Below are positions 24,794 through 33,252 of a stretch of DNA of 44,911 nt, piece after piece. A model generated the notes under the pieces. That model made no database searches. It had not been told where the DNA came from and saw only the letters and a program-made list of their open reading frames with translations. Source of the DNA: an uncultured Deinococcota bacterium (GTDB taxonomy: Bacteria; Deinococcota; Deinococci; Deinococcales; Trueperaceae); contig CAMZLP010000012.1 in the NCBI GenBank assembly GCA_947311535.1, forward strand, positions 1 through 44,911, in the 5' to 3' direction. Both the position numbers and the translations under genes were made by a program. Every line of letters begins with the position of its first letter. Positions within the stretch are counted from its first letter, which is position 1.

Positions 24794-26272
24794 ATGTTAA
24801 ACCGAAGAGAATTTATTAAAAAAACAGCAATTCTGGGTTCAGCCATAGCTTTGGGCAAAGATTTAGCTAGTGCTAAAACTATTCAAAAAGCTGAACCTGC
24901 ATTATTATTTTTAAAACGTAGTAGCTATGGTGTAAAAAAGGAAGACTACGACCACATTAATAAAATTGGCATTAAGGACTATTTAGAAGAGCAATTAGCA
25001 GTAGATGAGATTGAAGATGAGATTGCCGATAAAAAACTAATAGCCCTTAATATCTTAAATATAAATCGTCATGACTTATTTGCAGTTAGAAACTTAGAGT
25101 CTCGAGCTTATAAAGCTTTGCTAAAAGCCTTTATTCTGAGAAGGGTCTATAGCCGTAAACAATTATATGAAAAAATGGTCGAATTCTGGTCTGACCACTT
25201 TAATATTCCTGTAGAGAGTTATCCTGAAGAGGTTCTTATTTTTCAAAGAGAAGTAATACGCAAAAACGCTTTAGGTAATTTTAAGACTATGCTCTTTGCA
25301 ACGGCAAAAAGCCCTGCCATGTTACGCTACTTAGACAATGAAAATAATATTGCCGAGCATCCTAACGAGAACTACGCTCGAGAATTACTTGAATTACACA
25401 GCTTAGGGGTTGATGGCGGTTACACCGAAACAGATGTTAAAGAAGTGGCTCGAGCCTTAAGTGGTTGGAGCATACATAATGGCACCGACGACGGTTTTAT
25501 CTTTAATGATGATAATCATGATAAAAACGAAAAGACTATTTTAGGGCATACCTTACCAGCTAATCGCGGTATTGAAGATGGCTTACATGTTTTAAATATT
25601 GTAGCAAATCACCCAAGCACTGCAAAATATATTGCCTATAAGCTCTGCCGTAGGTTTATTAGTGACAATCCGCCTAAATCAATTGTTAACAAATTAGCTG
25701 ATATTTATATAAAAGAAAAAGCTGAGATAAAGCCAATATTAAGAGCGCTTTTCAATTCTGAAGAATTTTATGCGTCTTCTGGTCAAAAGCTCCGCAGGCC
25801 TTTAGAATTTTTTATAGGCAGCCTAAGAGCCACTAATACCGAAATACTTGAATTTTGGCTACTCGAAGAAAGCCTGCTAGAGCTAGACCAATTACCCTAT
25901 GGTTGGCAACCGCCTGACGGCTACCCCGATGTTGCTAAAAAATGGGCATCGGCCAGTGGTTTATTAATCCGTTGGAATATTGCTAACCGCTTAAGCCACC
26001 AAGCCTCGAGCACAAGTGAATATGGCTATTATGGTGATTTAATGGCAAATCATGATAATCTAGCTGACTTAAAGACAGTCAAAGAACTAGTAGAAGAGGT
26101 CAGCAAACAAGTATTTGGAGCAGTTTTGACTGGGGATAGGCTCGAGCCTTTTATAAATTTTGCCTCTGATAATGCTGGTGGTAATGAAACTGTAAATAAA
26201 TTTTTAGTAGCCAGAAAACTAGCTAGCCTTTATGCTCTTATGCTTTCTAGTAAAGAATTTCAGTGGATTTAA
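24794..26272 (+). CDS. DUF1800 family Tat-exported protein
   Basis: Twin-arginine signal LNRREFIKKTAILGSAIALGKDLASA. The body is typical of DUF1800: LLFLKRSSYGVKKEDYDHINKIGIKDYLEEQL, LRRVYSRKQLYEKMVEFWSDHFNIP, MLRYLDNENNIAEHPNENYARELLELHSLGVDGGYTETDVKEVARALSGW, RPLEFFIGSLRA and QPPDGYPDVAKKWASASGLLIRWN. Biochemical function of the family is unknown. Genes of this family are commonly found directly before DUF1501, as here. The ATG at 24794 is chosen for GAAAGGAG upstream and the Tat signal. 492 aa. First gene of a three-gene operon. Confidence 0.93.
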   Translation: MLNRREFIKKTAILGSAIALGKDLASAKTIQKAEPALLFLKRSSYGVKKEDYDHINKIGIKDYLEEQLAVDEIEDEIADKKLIALNILNINRHDLFAVRNLESRAYKALLKAFILRRVYSRKQLYEKMVEFWSDHFNIPVESYPEEVLIFQREVIRKNALGNFKTMLFATAKSPAMLRYLDNENNIAEHPNENYARELLELHSLGVDGGYTETDVKEVARALSGWSIHNGTDDGFIFNDDNHDKNEKTILGHTLPANRGIEDGLHVLNIVANHPSTAKYIAYKLCRRFISDNPPKSIVNKLADIYIKEKAEIKPILRALFNSEEFYASSGQKLRRPLEFFIGSLRATNTEILEFWLLEESLLELDQLPYGWQPPDGYPDVAKKWASASGLLIRWNIANRLSHQASSTSEYGYYGDLMANHDNLADLKTVKELVEEVSKQVFGAVLTGDRLEPFINFASDNAGGNETVNKFLVARKLASLYALMLSSKEFQWI

Positions 26273-26283
26273 GGAGGGGTAAT

Positions 26284-27540
26284 ATGAAAATTTCTCGTAG
26301 AAATCTAATAAAATCAGCTACCGCGGTTGGGGTTATCGGTGCATCAAAAGCCTTGTTTCCAAATTGGATGCCAAATTTAGCATTTGCCAGTAATTTTGAA
26401 AAAAACCCAGGTGATATATTAATTACAATTTTTTTACGTGGCGGTATGGACGGTTTAAGTGTAGTTGCGCCTTATTTTGAAGCTTCAAACTACTATGACT
26501 TAAGACCTACTATAGCTCTTGCTGAGCCAGAATCTGGCGGTAGTATTGACCTTGATGGTCGCTTTTCTCTGCACCCAGCAATGGCAGCTTTAAAAGAGAT
26601 TTATGATGACAAAGCTTTAGCAATAATCCACGCCACGGGCTCAACCGATCCTAGCCGTTCACACTTTGATGCCATGCAATTTATGGAACACGGTACTCCG
26701 GGTAATAAATTAACTAGCTCGGGTTGGCTGGGTAGGCACTTAGAAACTGCAGCTTGGGAAAACAGGTCCCCTTTTAGAGCCGTAGGTATGGGAGCTATTG
26801 TTGCTCAATCTTTGCGGGGTTCAGTTGCACCATTGGCTCTAAAATCTATCAGTGATTTTCATTATAAAGGCAAAGAAAGTGAATTTTTGCGTTTGCAAGC
26901 TAGCCTTAATTCTCTTTACAATAGCTTTCAGCCCGAAGACATTTTAGATGAACAAGCCAAATTGGTTTTTGAAACAATAGAGCTTTTAGATGGCTTAAAT
27001 CAAGAAAATTATCAAACAAAAGCAAATTACCCCGATAGCGACTATGGTCGTGGCCTAAAGCAAGTAGCTCAGCTCATTAAAGCTGATTTAGGTTTAGAGG
27101 TTGCCAATATTGACCTAGGTGGCTGGGATACTCATGAAAGACAAGGCACCATAGATGGTGAATTTAACGACTTAGTAAGCGAGCTAGCAAACGGTTTGGC
27201 GGCTTTTTATAGCGATATGGCTGATAAAATGAAGAACATAACGCTTGTAGTTATGAGCGAGTTTGGGCGACGGGTTGAAGAAAATGCTAGCTTTGGCACA
27301 GACCACGGCCATGGTAACGCCATGTTTGTTTTAGGTGGCGGTATTAATGGTGGTAAAGTTTATGGTAACTGGCCAGGCCTTGCTAAGGCTGATTTAGATG
27401 ATGGCGACTTAGCCATAACAACCGATTACCGAGATATTTTAGCTGAAATAGTCCAAGCTCGATTATTGAACTCCAATATAAATAAGATTTTCCCAGATTA
27501 TAGCTACCAGAGCCTTGGTATTGCTCAGGCTCGAGCCTGA
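26284..27540 (+). CDS. DUF1501 family Tat-exported protein
   Basis: Tat signal KISRRNLIKSATAVGVIGASKALF, then ILITIFLRGGMDGLSVVAPY, SLHPAMAALKEIYDDKALAIIHATGSTDPSRSHFDAMQFMEHG, IDLGGWDTHERQG, LVVMSEFGRRVEENASFGTDHGHGNAMFVLGGGINGG and the C-terminal TDYRDILAEIV. These alkaline-phosphatase/sulfatase-like folds are uncharacterised but conserve metal-ligand-like Asp/His residues, visible here. The ATG at 26284 follows AAGGAGGGG and lies 11 nt after the DUF1800 stop. 418 aa. The stop codon is part of a 16-bp palindrome (27525-27540) that supplies the last residues Ala-Arg-Ala. Confidence 0.93.
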   Translation: MKISRRNLIKSATAVGVIGASKALFPNWMPNLAFASNFEKNPGDILITIFLRGGMDGLSVVAPYFEASNYYDLRPTIALAEPESGGSIDLDGRFSLHPAMAALKEIYDDKALAIIHATGSTDPSRSHFDAMQFMEHGTPGNKLTSSGWLGRHLETAAWENRSPFRAVGMGAIVAQSLRGSVAPLALKSISDFHYKGKESEFLRLQASLNSLYNSFQPEDILDEQAKLVFETIELLDGLNQENYQTKANYPDSDYGRGLKQVAQLIKADLGLEVANIDLGGWDTHERQGTIDGEFNDLVSELANGLAAFYSDMADKMKNITLVVMSEFGRRVEENASFGTDHGHGNAMFVLGGGINGGKVYGNWPGLAKADLDDGDLAITTDYRDILAEIVQARLLNSNINKIFPDYSYQSLGIAQARA

Positions 27541-27551
27541 AAGGATTAACT

Positions 27552-28307
27552 ATGAAAAAGATACTTATTAGCCTACTATTAATACTACTTAGTTTTAGCT
27601 TTGCCGACTTTTTAGACTCTGATCAGTTTAAAGATTACTCTGAAAAAGAACAAGAGATAATTAAAAAAGCAGTAGCAACAGACGAAGTTCAAGCTCTATT
27701 GCCCCAGCTTATTAATTGGTCCATTAGCATCGAGCTAGAGGGTTACTGGAATTTATCATTTTATGAGGCCGACGAATGGATTGGTTATGTTTTATATGAC
27801 GAGGCAAATGAGCAAATAAAAACTAATAAATTGCCCGAATTTTTAGCCGCAGATATAATTGCAGCTCATGAAGCGAATATAAATAAATATCTCTTTGATG
27901 ACCCTGCAGTAAAAGCAATCATAGAAAATGCCAATATTTTCAATGAAGAATTAGAATATAATAAGTACGGTAATTACTGGTCCTACTATCTCTACAATGG
28001 TATTGATGCTTATGAAATTACAATTTATCCTGATAAAGAAGACTATTTTGCCGTTGATGAGATTAGAGATTACCATGCTTTTAAAGAAGATGAACAGTTA
28101 GAAATAAACCGTAATATAGCAATTGACCTTGCTTATAGCTCGCCAAAAATTGACCAAGCCTTTGCAGATGTTGATGATTGGTTTGCTTATGCAGAGCATT
28201 ATGAAGATAGCACTTGGATTGTAGAATTTGCTGGCATGGGTCGAACCTTGCTTAGTGTGCTTGTTGATATTGATAATAAAACTGTGCTCGAGAGCAATCT
28301 CCCCTAA
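27552..28307 (+). CDS. Secreted hypothetical protein, third gene of the DUF1800/DUF1501 operon
   Basis: Not recognised. A signal peptide (KKILISLLLILLSFSFA) is followed by about 230 residues very rich in Asp/Glu/Tyr. The two halves look alike (EIIKKAVATDEVQALLPQLINWSISIE...GYWNLSFYEADEWIGYVLYDEANE and IIAAHEANINKYLFDDPAVKAIIENANIFNEELEYNKYGNYWSYYLYNGIDAYEITIYPD) and are followed by a third (LAYSSPKIDQAFADVDDWFAYAEHYEDSTWIVEFAGMGRTLLSVLVDIDN). This suggests three PepSY-like or other internal repeats. Shine-Dalgarno AAAGGA precedes the ATG. Probably exported together with its operon partners. Confidence 0.8.
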   Translation: MKKILISLLLILLSFSFADFLDSDQFKDYSEKEQEIIKKAVATDEVQALLPQLINWSISIELEGYWNLSFYEADEWIGYVLYDEANEQIKTNKLPEFLAADIIAAHEANINKYLFDDPAVKAIIENANIFNEELEYNKYGNYWSYYLYNGIDAYEITIYPDKEDYFAVDEIRDYHAFKEDEQLEINRNIAIDLAYSSPKIDQAFADVDDWFAYAEHYEDSTWIVEFAGMGRTLLSVLVDIDNKTVLESNLP

Positions 28308-28361
28308 ATAATTTCTTTATCCCCTAGTCTTCAATTTCACTCACTCCTTTTGAAGGCAATA

Positions 28362-28397
28362 AAAAAAGCTTTTGCCTAAAGCAGCAAAAGCTTTTTT
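28362..28397. terminator. Bidirectional terminator
   Basis: A perfect 14-bp stem, AAAAAAGCTTTTGC (28362-28375) and GCAAAAGCTTTTTT (28384-28397), with an 8-nt loop. It lies between converging genes and can end transcription in both directions. Confidence 0.9.
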
Positions 28398-28411
28398 ATT
28401 ATTAATTGAAA

Positions 28412-28861
28412 TTATTCACCAAAAACTAAAGCATTCCTTAATGCTAAAACATCGTCAAAGTTTAGTTCTTCAGCTCTTGCAGTAGCTACTTCTTCAGCAG
28501 TGAATTCGGCAAAATCTTCTGGAAGTTCTTGTTCCCAAGAACTAACAATATAGTTCAAAACGCCAGCAATGTCTTCATCACTTAGGCTACCCCAAGCAGG
28601 CATAGCACCATTAAAAGTGTTTTCAGCAATTGTAATTTCACCCATCATGCCAAATAAAACCGCTTTTATTAAATAATCACGGCCACCTTCAACAACAACT
28701 ATTTTAGAAACATTGCCATTTAAATTAGGAAACGCACCTGGTAAACCGTCACCAGTAGCTTGGTGACAAGCAACGCAGTTAGTACTATAAACAGCTTCGC
28801 CATCTTGGGCAAAACCAACTGCTAAAAATGTTAAAACCAGTATTGAAATCAAATAACGCAT
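28412..28861 (-). CDS. Class I c-type cytochrome
   Basis: Signal peptide RYLISILVLTFLAVGFAQ, then one haem site YSTNCVACHQATGDGLPGAFPNLNGN (CxxCH at about residues 29-33). The axial Met is in TFNGAMPAWGSLSDEDIAGVLNYIVSSW. A roughly 35-residue acidic C-terminal tail follows. 149 aa. Exported electron carrier, partner oxidase or dehydrogenase unknown. ATG preceded by GAGGAG. Monocistronic, ending at the shared bidirectional terminator. Confidence 0.94.
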   Translation of the reverse strand: MRYLISILVLTFLAVGFAQDGEAVYSTNCVACHQATGDGLPGAFPNLNGNVSKIVVVEGGRDYLIKAVLFGMMGEITIAENTFNGAMPAWGSLSDEDIAGVLNYIVSSWEQELPEDFAEFTAEEVATARAEELNFDDVLALRNALVFGE

Positions 28862-29237
28862 AATTAACTCCTCTTACATAGGTATAAAAACCTAGCTAGC
28901 AAACAGTCTAAACGAAAGTATATTATTTAGACAAGGATAAAAGTCCCTTGTTAAGGTAGGATTAAGAATTAATTAATAGATTTCTTTTGGGCCAGAAACC
29001 TATTCTTAGAGGGTTTTATCCTCATTATTAACATACTGCCAAATAACGAAAAAAGCAAATTCTTAGCATTAGATTAGAAACCAAAAAAAGCTCCATTATT
29101 AAAATAGTCAAATGTCCTTTTGTAAACTTGGTAAGAAATAGTAGTATATCCCTAGGGGTATTTGTAGTTTTGCCAACTTAGCAAAATACCTGCTTAGAAT
29201 ATAGTAATTTGATTTTGCTCGAGCATAAGGAGATAAA
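28862..29237. other. Divergent intergenic region between cytochrome c and tlpA-like genes
   Basis: No credible ORF. Beside the cytochrome ribosome-binding site is a small hairpin AGGT/ACCT (28880-28893). An inverted repeat GTCTAAA/TTTAGAC (28906-28912 and 28926-28932, 13-nt spacing) could be an operator. Near 29150 a near-palindrome TATCCCTAGGGGTA occurs. One GCTCGAGC palindrome lies at 29217-29224, directly before the ribosome-binding site of the next gene. Confidence 0.4.
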
Positions 29238-29744
29238 ATGTCAAAAACGCAAAAGAGTTCTAAAATTCTATGGATAATTACAGCAATAGCAGCAATAGCA
29301 ATAATTGCCATAATACTTATTGCCACTAAAAAAACCGTGCCTGCCGACTTTGAACACACGCAATTTGAAACAATCTCAGGCAAAAGCTTAAGCTTAAGCG
29401 ATTTTGCCGGTGAAGCAATGGTTATTAATCTTTGGGCCACTTGGTGCCCACCATGTAGACGTGAATTACCATTACTAGCTAAAACTGCTCAAGAAATACC
29501 TGATATTAATTTTATATTTGCAGAACAGCGTGATGCTGCCAATAACGTAAAAAGTTATATGAGCCGTAGTGGCTTAAAAATAGAAAATTTAGTTTTAGAT
29601 TTTGATGGTAAATTCGGTGATAAATACGGCGGCAACAGCTTACCAATGACAATTTTTATTGATAATACTGGTAAAATTGCTGCCATACATAATGGCCTAA
29701 TTAATGAAAGCCAGCTAATGGCTAACCTAGATAAAATCCGTTAA
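29238..29744 (+). CDS. TlpA/ResA-like membrane-anchored thioredoxin
   Basis: An N-terminal membrane anchor (ILWIITAIAAIAIIAIILIAT) holds a thioredoxin-fold domain outside the cytoplasm. Active site NLWATWCPPCRRELP (WCPPC at about 72-76) and cis-Pro loop SLPMTIFID are typical of ResA/CcmG/TlpA reductases that keep apocytochrome c or other thiols reduced. The neighbouring cytochrome c gene, divergent, fits a role in cytochrome maturation. 168 aa. Shine-Dalgarno AAGGAG. Confidence 0.92.
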   Translation: MSKTQKSSKILWIITAIAAIAIIAIILIATKKTVPADFEHTQFETISGKSLSLSDFAGEAMVINLWATWCPPCRRELPLLAKTAQEIPDINFIFAEQRDAANNVKSYMSRSGLKIENLVLDFDGKFGDKYGGNSLPMTIFIDNTGKIAAIHNGLINESQLMANLDKIR

Positions 29745-29756
29745 TAGACAAAACTA

Positions 29757-30069
29757 CTATTTTGCCCAGTTATCAATCTTTAGTGATTCTATTCTTCTAA
29801 AATGTTTTTCATTATTTGCTAGCAGGGTCAAATTGTAAACTAAAGTTGCAGCAGCAATCTGCAAATTCATATCAACTATTATTGAAGATATCTCGGCTAA
29901 TCTATAAACTCTAGTCGGTTTTTTTCTTGATTTTTTGATTTGCGTACCTCATAAATTAACCTACAATTACTAATAACAACATTGTTACGGAGCTTCTATA
30001 AATTATCAAATTTTCATAAACTGTTTAATTATTGTTCAAGCTATAAATCAAAATATCAGTATCAATCAA
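29757..30069 (-). pseudogene. Decayed VapC-type PIN toxin gene
   Basis: Leftward translation near 30069 gives LIDTDILIYSLNNN then TAA, the PIN N-terminus with its Asp (DTD). In another frame the C-terminal part is open: NNVVISNCRLIYEVRKSKKS...RVYRLAEISSIIVDMNLQIAAATLVYNLTLLANNEKHFRRIESLKIDNWAK and a stop at 29757. This is the normal VapC ending (D-xx-IAA-xx...TLVT-N-xx-HF-x-RIxxLxIxNW). The pieces are in different frames with a stop between them, and the total is short for a roughly 130-aa VapC, so there are also deletions. No antitoxin gene recognised upstream. It ends 13 bp after the tlpA-like gene and lies just before a live toxin-antitoxin pair. Confidence 0.8.
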
Positions 30070-30155
30070 CTGCTTGTGTCATAAATACAGTTCTTAAATT
30101 GCTACCCGAAGCAATACTTGTAGCAAAAGGGTAGCACTTGTTAAAGGCTGGAGTG

Positions 30156-30177
30156 TGTACACAAAATAGTGTATACT
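30156..30177 (+). promoter_or_regulatory. Probable operator and -10 of the toxin-antitoxin operon
   Basis: Inverted repeat TGTACAC-aaaata-GTGTATA (30156-30162 and 30169-30175; 6 of 7 bp). It overlaps TATACT (30172-30177), which lies 6 nt before the antitoxin ATG. This fits autorepression of a leaderless message by the Phd-type antitoxin. Confidence 0.65.
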
Positions 30178-30183
30178 ATTGAT

Positions 30184-30417
30184 ATGAAGGTAAGTGTCAG
30201 AGAAGCACGTAAAAATTTTAGCCAACTACTCAACTATGTTGAAGCTGGTGAAGAAATAACTATTACCAGAAATGGTAAGGAAATTGCTAAGCTTGTTTCG
30301 CAAGCAAAAACAAAAAAATACCTTCCTGACTTAACAGAATTTAGAAATTCTATTGATTTGAAGGGTGAGGATATGAGCCAAACTGTTATTAAAATGCGTA
30401 AAGAATCTCGCTACTGA
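30184..30417 (+). CDS. Phd/YefM-family antitoxin
   Basis: KVSVREARKNFSQLLNYVEAGEEITITRNGKEIAKLVSQ is the classic Phd/YefM DNA-binding and dimerisation domain. The C-terminal ~35 residues (PDLTEFRNSIDLKGEDMSQTVIKMRKESRY) are the toxin-neutralising tail. 77 aa from the ATG at 30184. A longer in-frame GTG start at 30169 would lie inside the operator. There is no Shine-Dalgarno. TATACT is 6 nt upstream. The toxin gene starts 2 nt after its stop codon. Confidence 0.93.
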   Translation: MKVSVREARKNFSQLLNYVEAGEEITITRNGKEIAKLVSQAKTKKYLPDLTEFRNSIDLKGEDMSQTVIKMRKESRY

Positions 30418-30419
30418 GT

Positions 30420-30836
30420 ATGTATCTTGATACCAGCGTAATAGTGGCCTATTACTTGCCCGAAGAAAAGTCTGAAAAGGTGCAAAATCTATTTACAACA
30501 AATTCTGAATTAACAATTTCTGAATTTGGTCAACTCGAGTTTTATTCGGCTTTGAGTATTAGAGTACGTACTAACAGTCTTTTAGAAACTGATGCCAGAA
30601 GAATAATAGACATTTTTAATAAACACTTGTATAACTCCTATTATTTGAATAAATCTCTAAATTCGAAGCATTATAATAGGGCAGCAAACTATATTATGGC
30701 TCTTAATTTGCCACTAAAAGCACCAGATGCATTGCATTTGGCTTTTGCTGCTAGTCAAGGTCTAAAAATCATAACAATAGATAAGCAGCTTGCTAATAAT
30801 GCTTCTAAACTTGGTATTGACTATGATTTATTCTGA
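30420..30836 (+). CDS. PIN-domain (VapC-like) toxin
   Basis: PIN ribonuclease fold. Acidic residues expected at the Mg site are visible: YLDTSVIVAYY (Asp3-4 region), SEFGQLEFYSAL (Glu), PDALHLAFA (Asp), ITIDKQLANNA (Asp). 138 aa. Its stop is 2 nt from the antitoxin context, so antitoxin-toxin order and coupling are normal. Likely an RNase held in check by the Phd-type partner. The combination of Phd-type antitoxin with PIN toxin is common. Confidence 0.92.
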   Translation: MYLDTSVIVAYYLPEEKSEKVQNLFTTNSELTISEFGQLEFYSALSIRVRTNSLLETDARRIIDIFNKHLYNSYYLNKSLNSKHYNRAANYIMALNLPLKAPDALHLAFAASQGLKIITIDKQLANNASKLGIDYDLF

Positions 30837-30837
30837 A

Positions 30838-30945
30838 CATCGCTAAAATAGACTCAAGAAAATATCAAAAAACCTTAGCCATTGCTCAATGAGCTGGGCT
30901 AAAGCCCCTGTTCATATAAGCTCGAACTTTTATTAGCACTTTAAT
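30838..30945 (+). repeat. Copy of the intergenic repeat family
   Basis: CGCTAAAATAGACTCAAG, AACCTTAGCCATTGCTCAATGAG, GGGCTAAAGCCCCTGTTC and GAACTTTTATTAG align with the left half and core of the copy at 19068-19215. GGGC-taaa-GCCC forms a perfect little hairpin at the core. Confidence 0.7.
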
Positions 30946-30955
30946 GATTAATCAA

Positions 30956-31723
30956 TCATGTCCAGAGTGTTATCTCTTTTAACTTAGCAGCATAACGCCT
31001 TGATAGTTTTAACTCACTGCGGTTTTCATCTTTCATACGTACCAAATAATTACCAGAAAACCAAGGCACCAATTCTGAAATATAGCTGATATTTACCAAA
31101 TAAGCTTTATGTACCCGAACAAACTTGTCATTAGACAAAATGCTTTCTAGCTCTTTTAAAGTATAACGAACTACAAATCTCTCGCTATTGCTATGAGCAT
31201 AAACCTTTTTGTCTTCGGCAGCAAACCAGTAAATATCTTTGTAATCTAATAGTAAAAGATTTTCATTTTCACGTTCTAACCAAATCTTTTTAAGGTCAGT
31301 AGTTTCATTTTTGATAAGATAGTTCTTTAAATCCTTGTTATTTTGTTCTCGCAAATCTTTTTTATCTAATCTTTCATTAATACGTTCTAAGGTTTTAGCT
31401 ACTCGCTTTTCTGAGAATGGCTTTAGCAAATAGTCCAGAGCTGCCATTTCAAAAGCACTGGCTGCATGCTCGTTGTAGGCAGTTGCAAAAACTATAATTG
31501 GTGGCTTCTTCATTTCTATTATGGTATTGGCAACTGCTAGGCCACTTAGCCCTGGCATATTTATATCTAAAAAAGCTACATCTATTTCCTGACTAGCTAT
31601 TAGCTTTAGAGCTTCACGACCATTTTTTGCCTCGTGTAGAATTGCCTTAGGCTCGAGCATATCCAAAATATAACTAAGCTCACCACGTGCTGGTGCTTCA
31701 TCATCTGCAATTAAGATATTCAT
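30956..31723 (-). CDS. LytTR-family response regulator
   Basis: Receiver domain (about 1-115): ILIADDEAPARGEL, phospho-acceptor in VAFLDINMPG, FATAYNEHA and LLKPFSEKRV. After a linker of about 40 residues comes the LytTR DNA-binding domain (about 150-255): KKVYAHSNSERFVVRYTLKELESILSNDKFVRVHKAYLVNISYISEL...GNYLVRMKDENRSELKLSRRYAAKLKE. 255 aa. It overlaps the histidine kinase gene by 1 nt and is its cognate regulator. The regulated genes are not evident here. Confidence 0.95.
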   Translation of the reverse strand: MNILIADDEAPARGELSYILDMLEPKAILHEAKNGREALKLIASQEIDVAFLDINMPGLSGLAVANTIIEMKKPPIIVFATAYNEHAASAFEMAALDYLLKPFSEKRVAKTLERINERLDKKDLREQNNKDLKNYLIKNETTDLKKIWLERENENLLLLDYKDIYWFAAEDKKVYAHSNSERFVVRYTLKELESILSNDKFVRVHKAYLVNISYISELVPWFSGNYLVRMKDENRSELKLSRRYAAKLKEITLWT

Positions 31724-33252
31724 TATTCACTCAATTCTGGTCTTTTAGGTTCAAGACTGTTAATTGATTTAATTACTTTTACTAACGGAATTCTAAGCTG
31801 CACTCTAGTGCCTTTATCTACTTCTGATTCTATTAACAATCTATATTTATCGCCATAAAGCATGCGCAAACGGTTATCAATATTACGCAAACCAATAGCT
31901 GGTTTGCCCTGCCTTGAAGAAGATTGTTTTTTATTAAGGCCCTGATTCATATCATGGCTATCAAAGCCCACGCCATTATCACGAACATGAATTAATAAGT
32001 CGCTACCCCAGGATTCTATAGAAATAGTGATTTTACCGCCCTCAGTTTTTTTAGAAACTCCATGAATGACCGCATTTTCTACCAAAGGCTGTAAAATCAA
32101 AGTTGGTACAGGCGTTTCTAATACAGTCTCATCTGGGATTATCCATGCCACTTCTAGGCGTTCATCTAACCTAGCTTTTTCTAATTCTAAATAAGCCTCT
32201 ACATAGCTTATTTCATCATTTAAACTCACAAAATCACCAGAGCCCAAAGCCCGCTGAAATACTTCTGACAAATCCAATAATAATCTTCTAGCGGTTTCTG
32301 GCTCGGTGCGCACAAAGTAGCGAATTGTATTTAAAGAATTAAATAAAAAGTGAGGATTTATTTGAGCCCGCAAGGCTCTTAGTTCACTTTGAGTGAGGGC
32401 AAGTTCAGCAATTTCGGCTTGCCTACGTGAAGCATCGGCCTGAACATTGCGAATTATTAGCACAAAAACCACCATTGCAAAACCCGTCATTAATACCACA
32501 GGTAATAATTCCTCAATACTTCCACTTGGGTCATTATTTAAAATTGCCACCAAATATCTTGCTAACAAAGTAATTACTAAACCCAAGCTAAAAGCAATAG
32601 CTGGCAAAAATCTTCGTTTGACAAACAATTTAGAACTCAAACCAGAAATCAAACCTACCCAAATTAAGGGTGTAGAAGATTCATCATATAAAAAATAGTT
32701 ATAAAAGACCCAACGGTCATAGGAATCCGGTGGCCATAAAATGATATTCCAAAAACCTTGTAGAATAGTAGTAACAATTGCAAGCCCCAAACCCACCTGC
32801 CAACCACCCATAAAACCAGCAACAATCACCAAAAAATAGACTAAAGTAATCTCGTCTATATTTAGTTGATAAAGCCCGTAACCATAGGCAAAAAATATTA
32901 TTTGAATTAGGCTAAACAATAAAAACAGCCATAGCCTATCTCGTTTACCCAATTTAGCCGAAACTACTCGACGAAAAAGGCTACTCCCGCTTATTAAGAA
33001 TATGATTGTCAAAGGAATTACTAAGCCTTGAAAAGCTAAGCCTATTTCGTAAACATCAAAGCCAAAACTAGTTAGAGAGTTTATAGGGATAGGCTCGAGC
33101 TCAAACTTTCTACGCAGATCCAAAGTATAAATCAGCTGCAATATACTCACAATTAGCATCAAAGTTATAATTCCTTTGGTAGAATTCAAAAAAGAAATTA
33201 AAGATCTTACCCAAAGAGGTATAAACATGGGGCCGGTAACAGTCTTATTCAC
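31723..33252 (-). CDS. LytS/YehU-type sensor histidine kinase
   Basis: About seven to eight transmembrane segments fill residues 10-270. Three of them form a block resembling 5TM-LYT sensors (TLVYFLVIVAGFMGGWQVGLGLAIVTTIL). Then His-kinase box ALRAQINPHFLFNSLNTIRYFV with the phospho-His, N box LILQPLVENAVIHGVSKK, and G box VRDNGVGFD...GIGLRNIDNRLRMLYG. 509 aa. GTG start at 33252 is supported by consensus TATAAT (33260-33265) 7 nt upstream. The signal sensed is unknown. LytS relatives respond to murein state or small metabolites. Confidence 0.94.
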   Translation of the reverse strand: MNKTVTGPMFIPLWVRSLISFLNSTKGIITLMLIVSILQLIYTLDLRRKFELEPIPINSLTSFGFDVYEIGLAFQGLVIPLTIIFLISGSSLFRRVVSAKLGKRDRLWLFLLFSLIQIIFFAYGYGLYQLNIDEITLVYFLVIVAGFMGGWQVGLGLAIVTTILQGFWNIILWPPDSYDRWVFYNYFLYDESSTPLIWVGLISGLSSKLFVKRRFLPAIAFSLGLVITLLARYLVAILNNDPSGSIEELLPVVLMTGFAMVVFVLIIRNVQADASRRQAEIAELALTQSELRALRAQINPHFLFNSLNTIRYFVRTEPETARRLLLDLSEVFQRALGSGDFVSLNDEISYVEAYLELEKARLDERLEVAWIIPDETVLETPVPTLILQPLVENAVIHGVSKKTEGGKITISIESWGSDLLIHVRDNGVGFDSHDMNQGLNKKQSSSRQGKPAIGLRNIDNRLRMLYGDKYRLLIESEVDKGTRVQLRIPLVKVIKSINSLEPKRPELSE

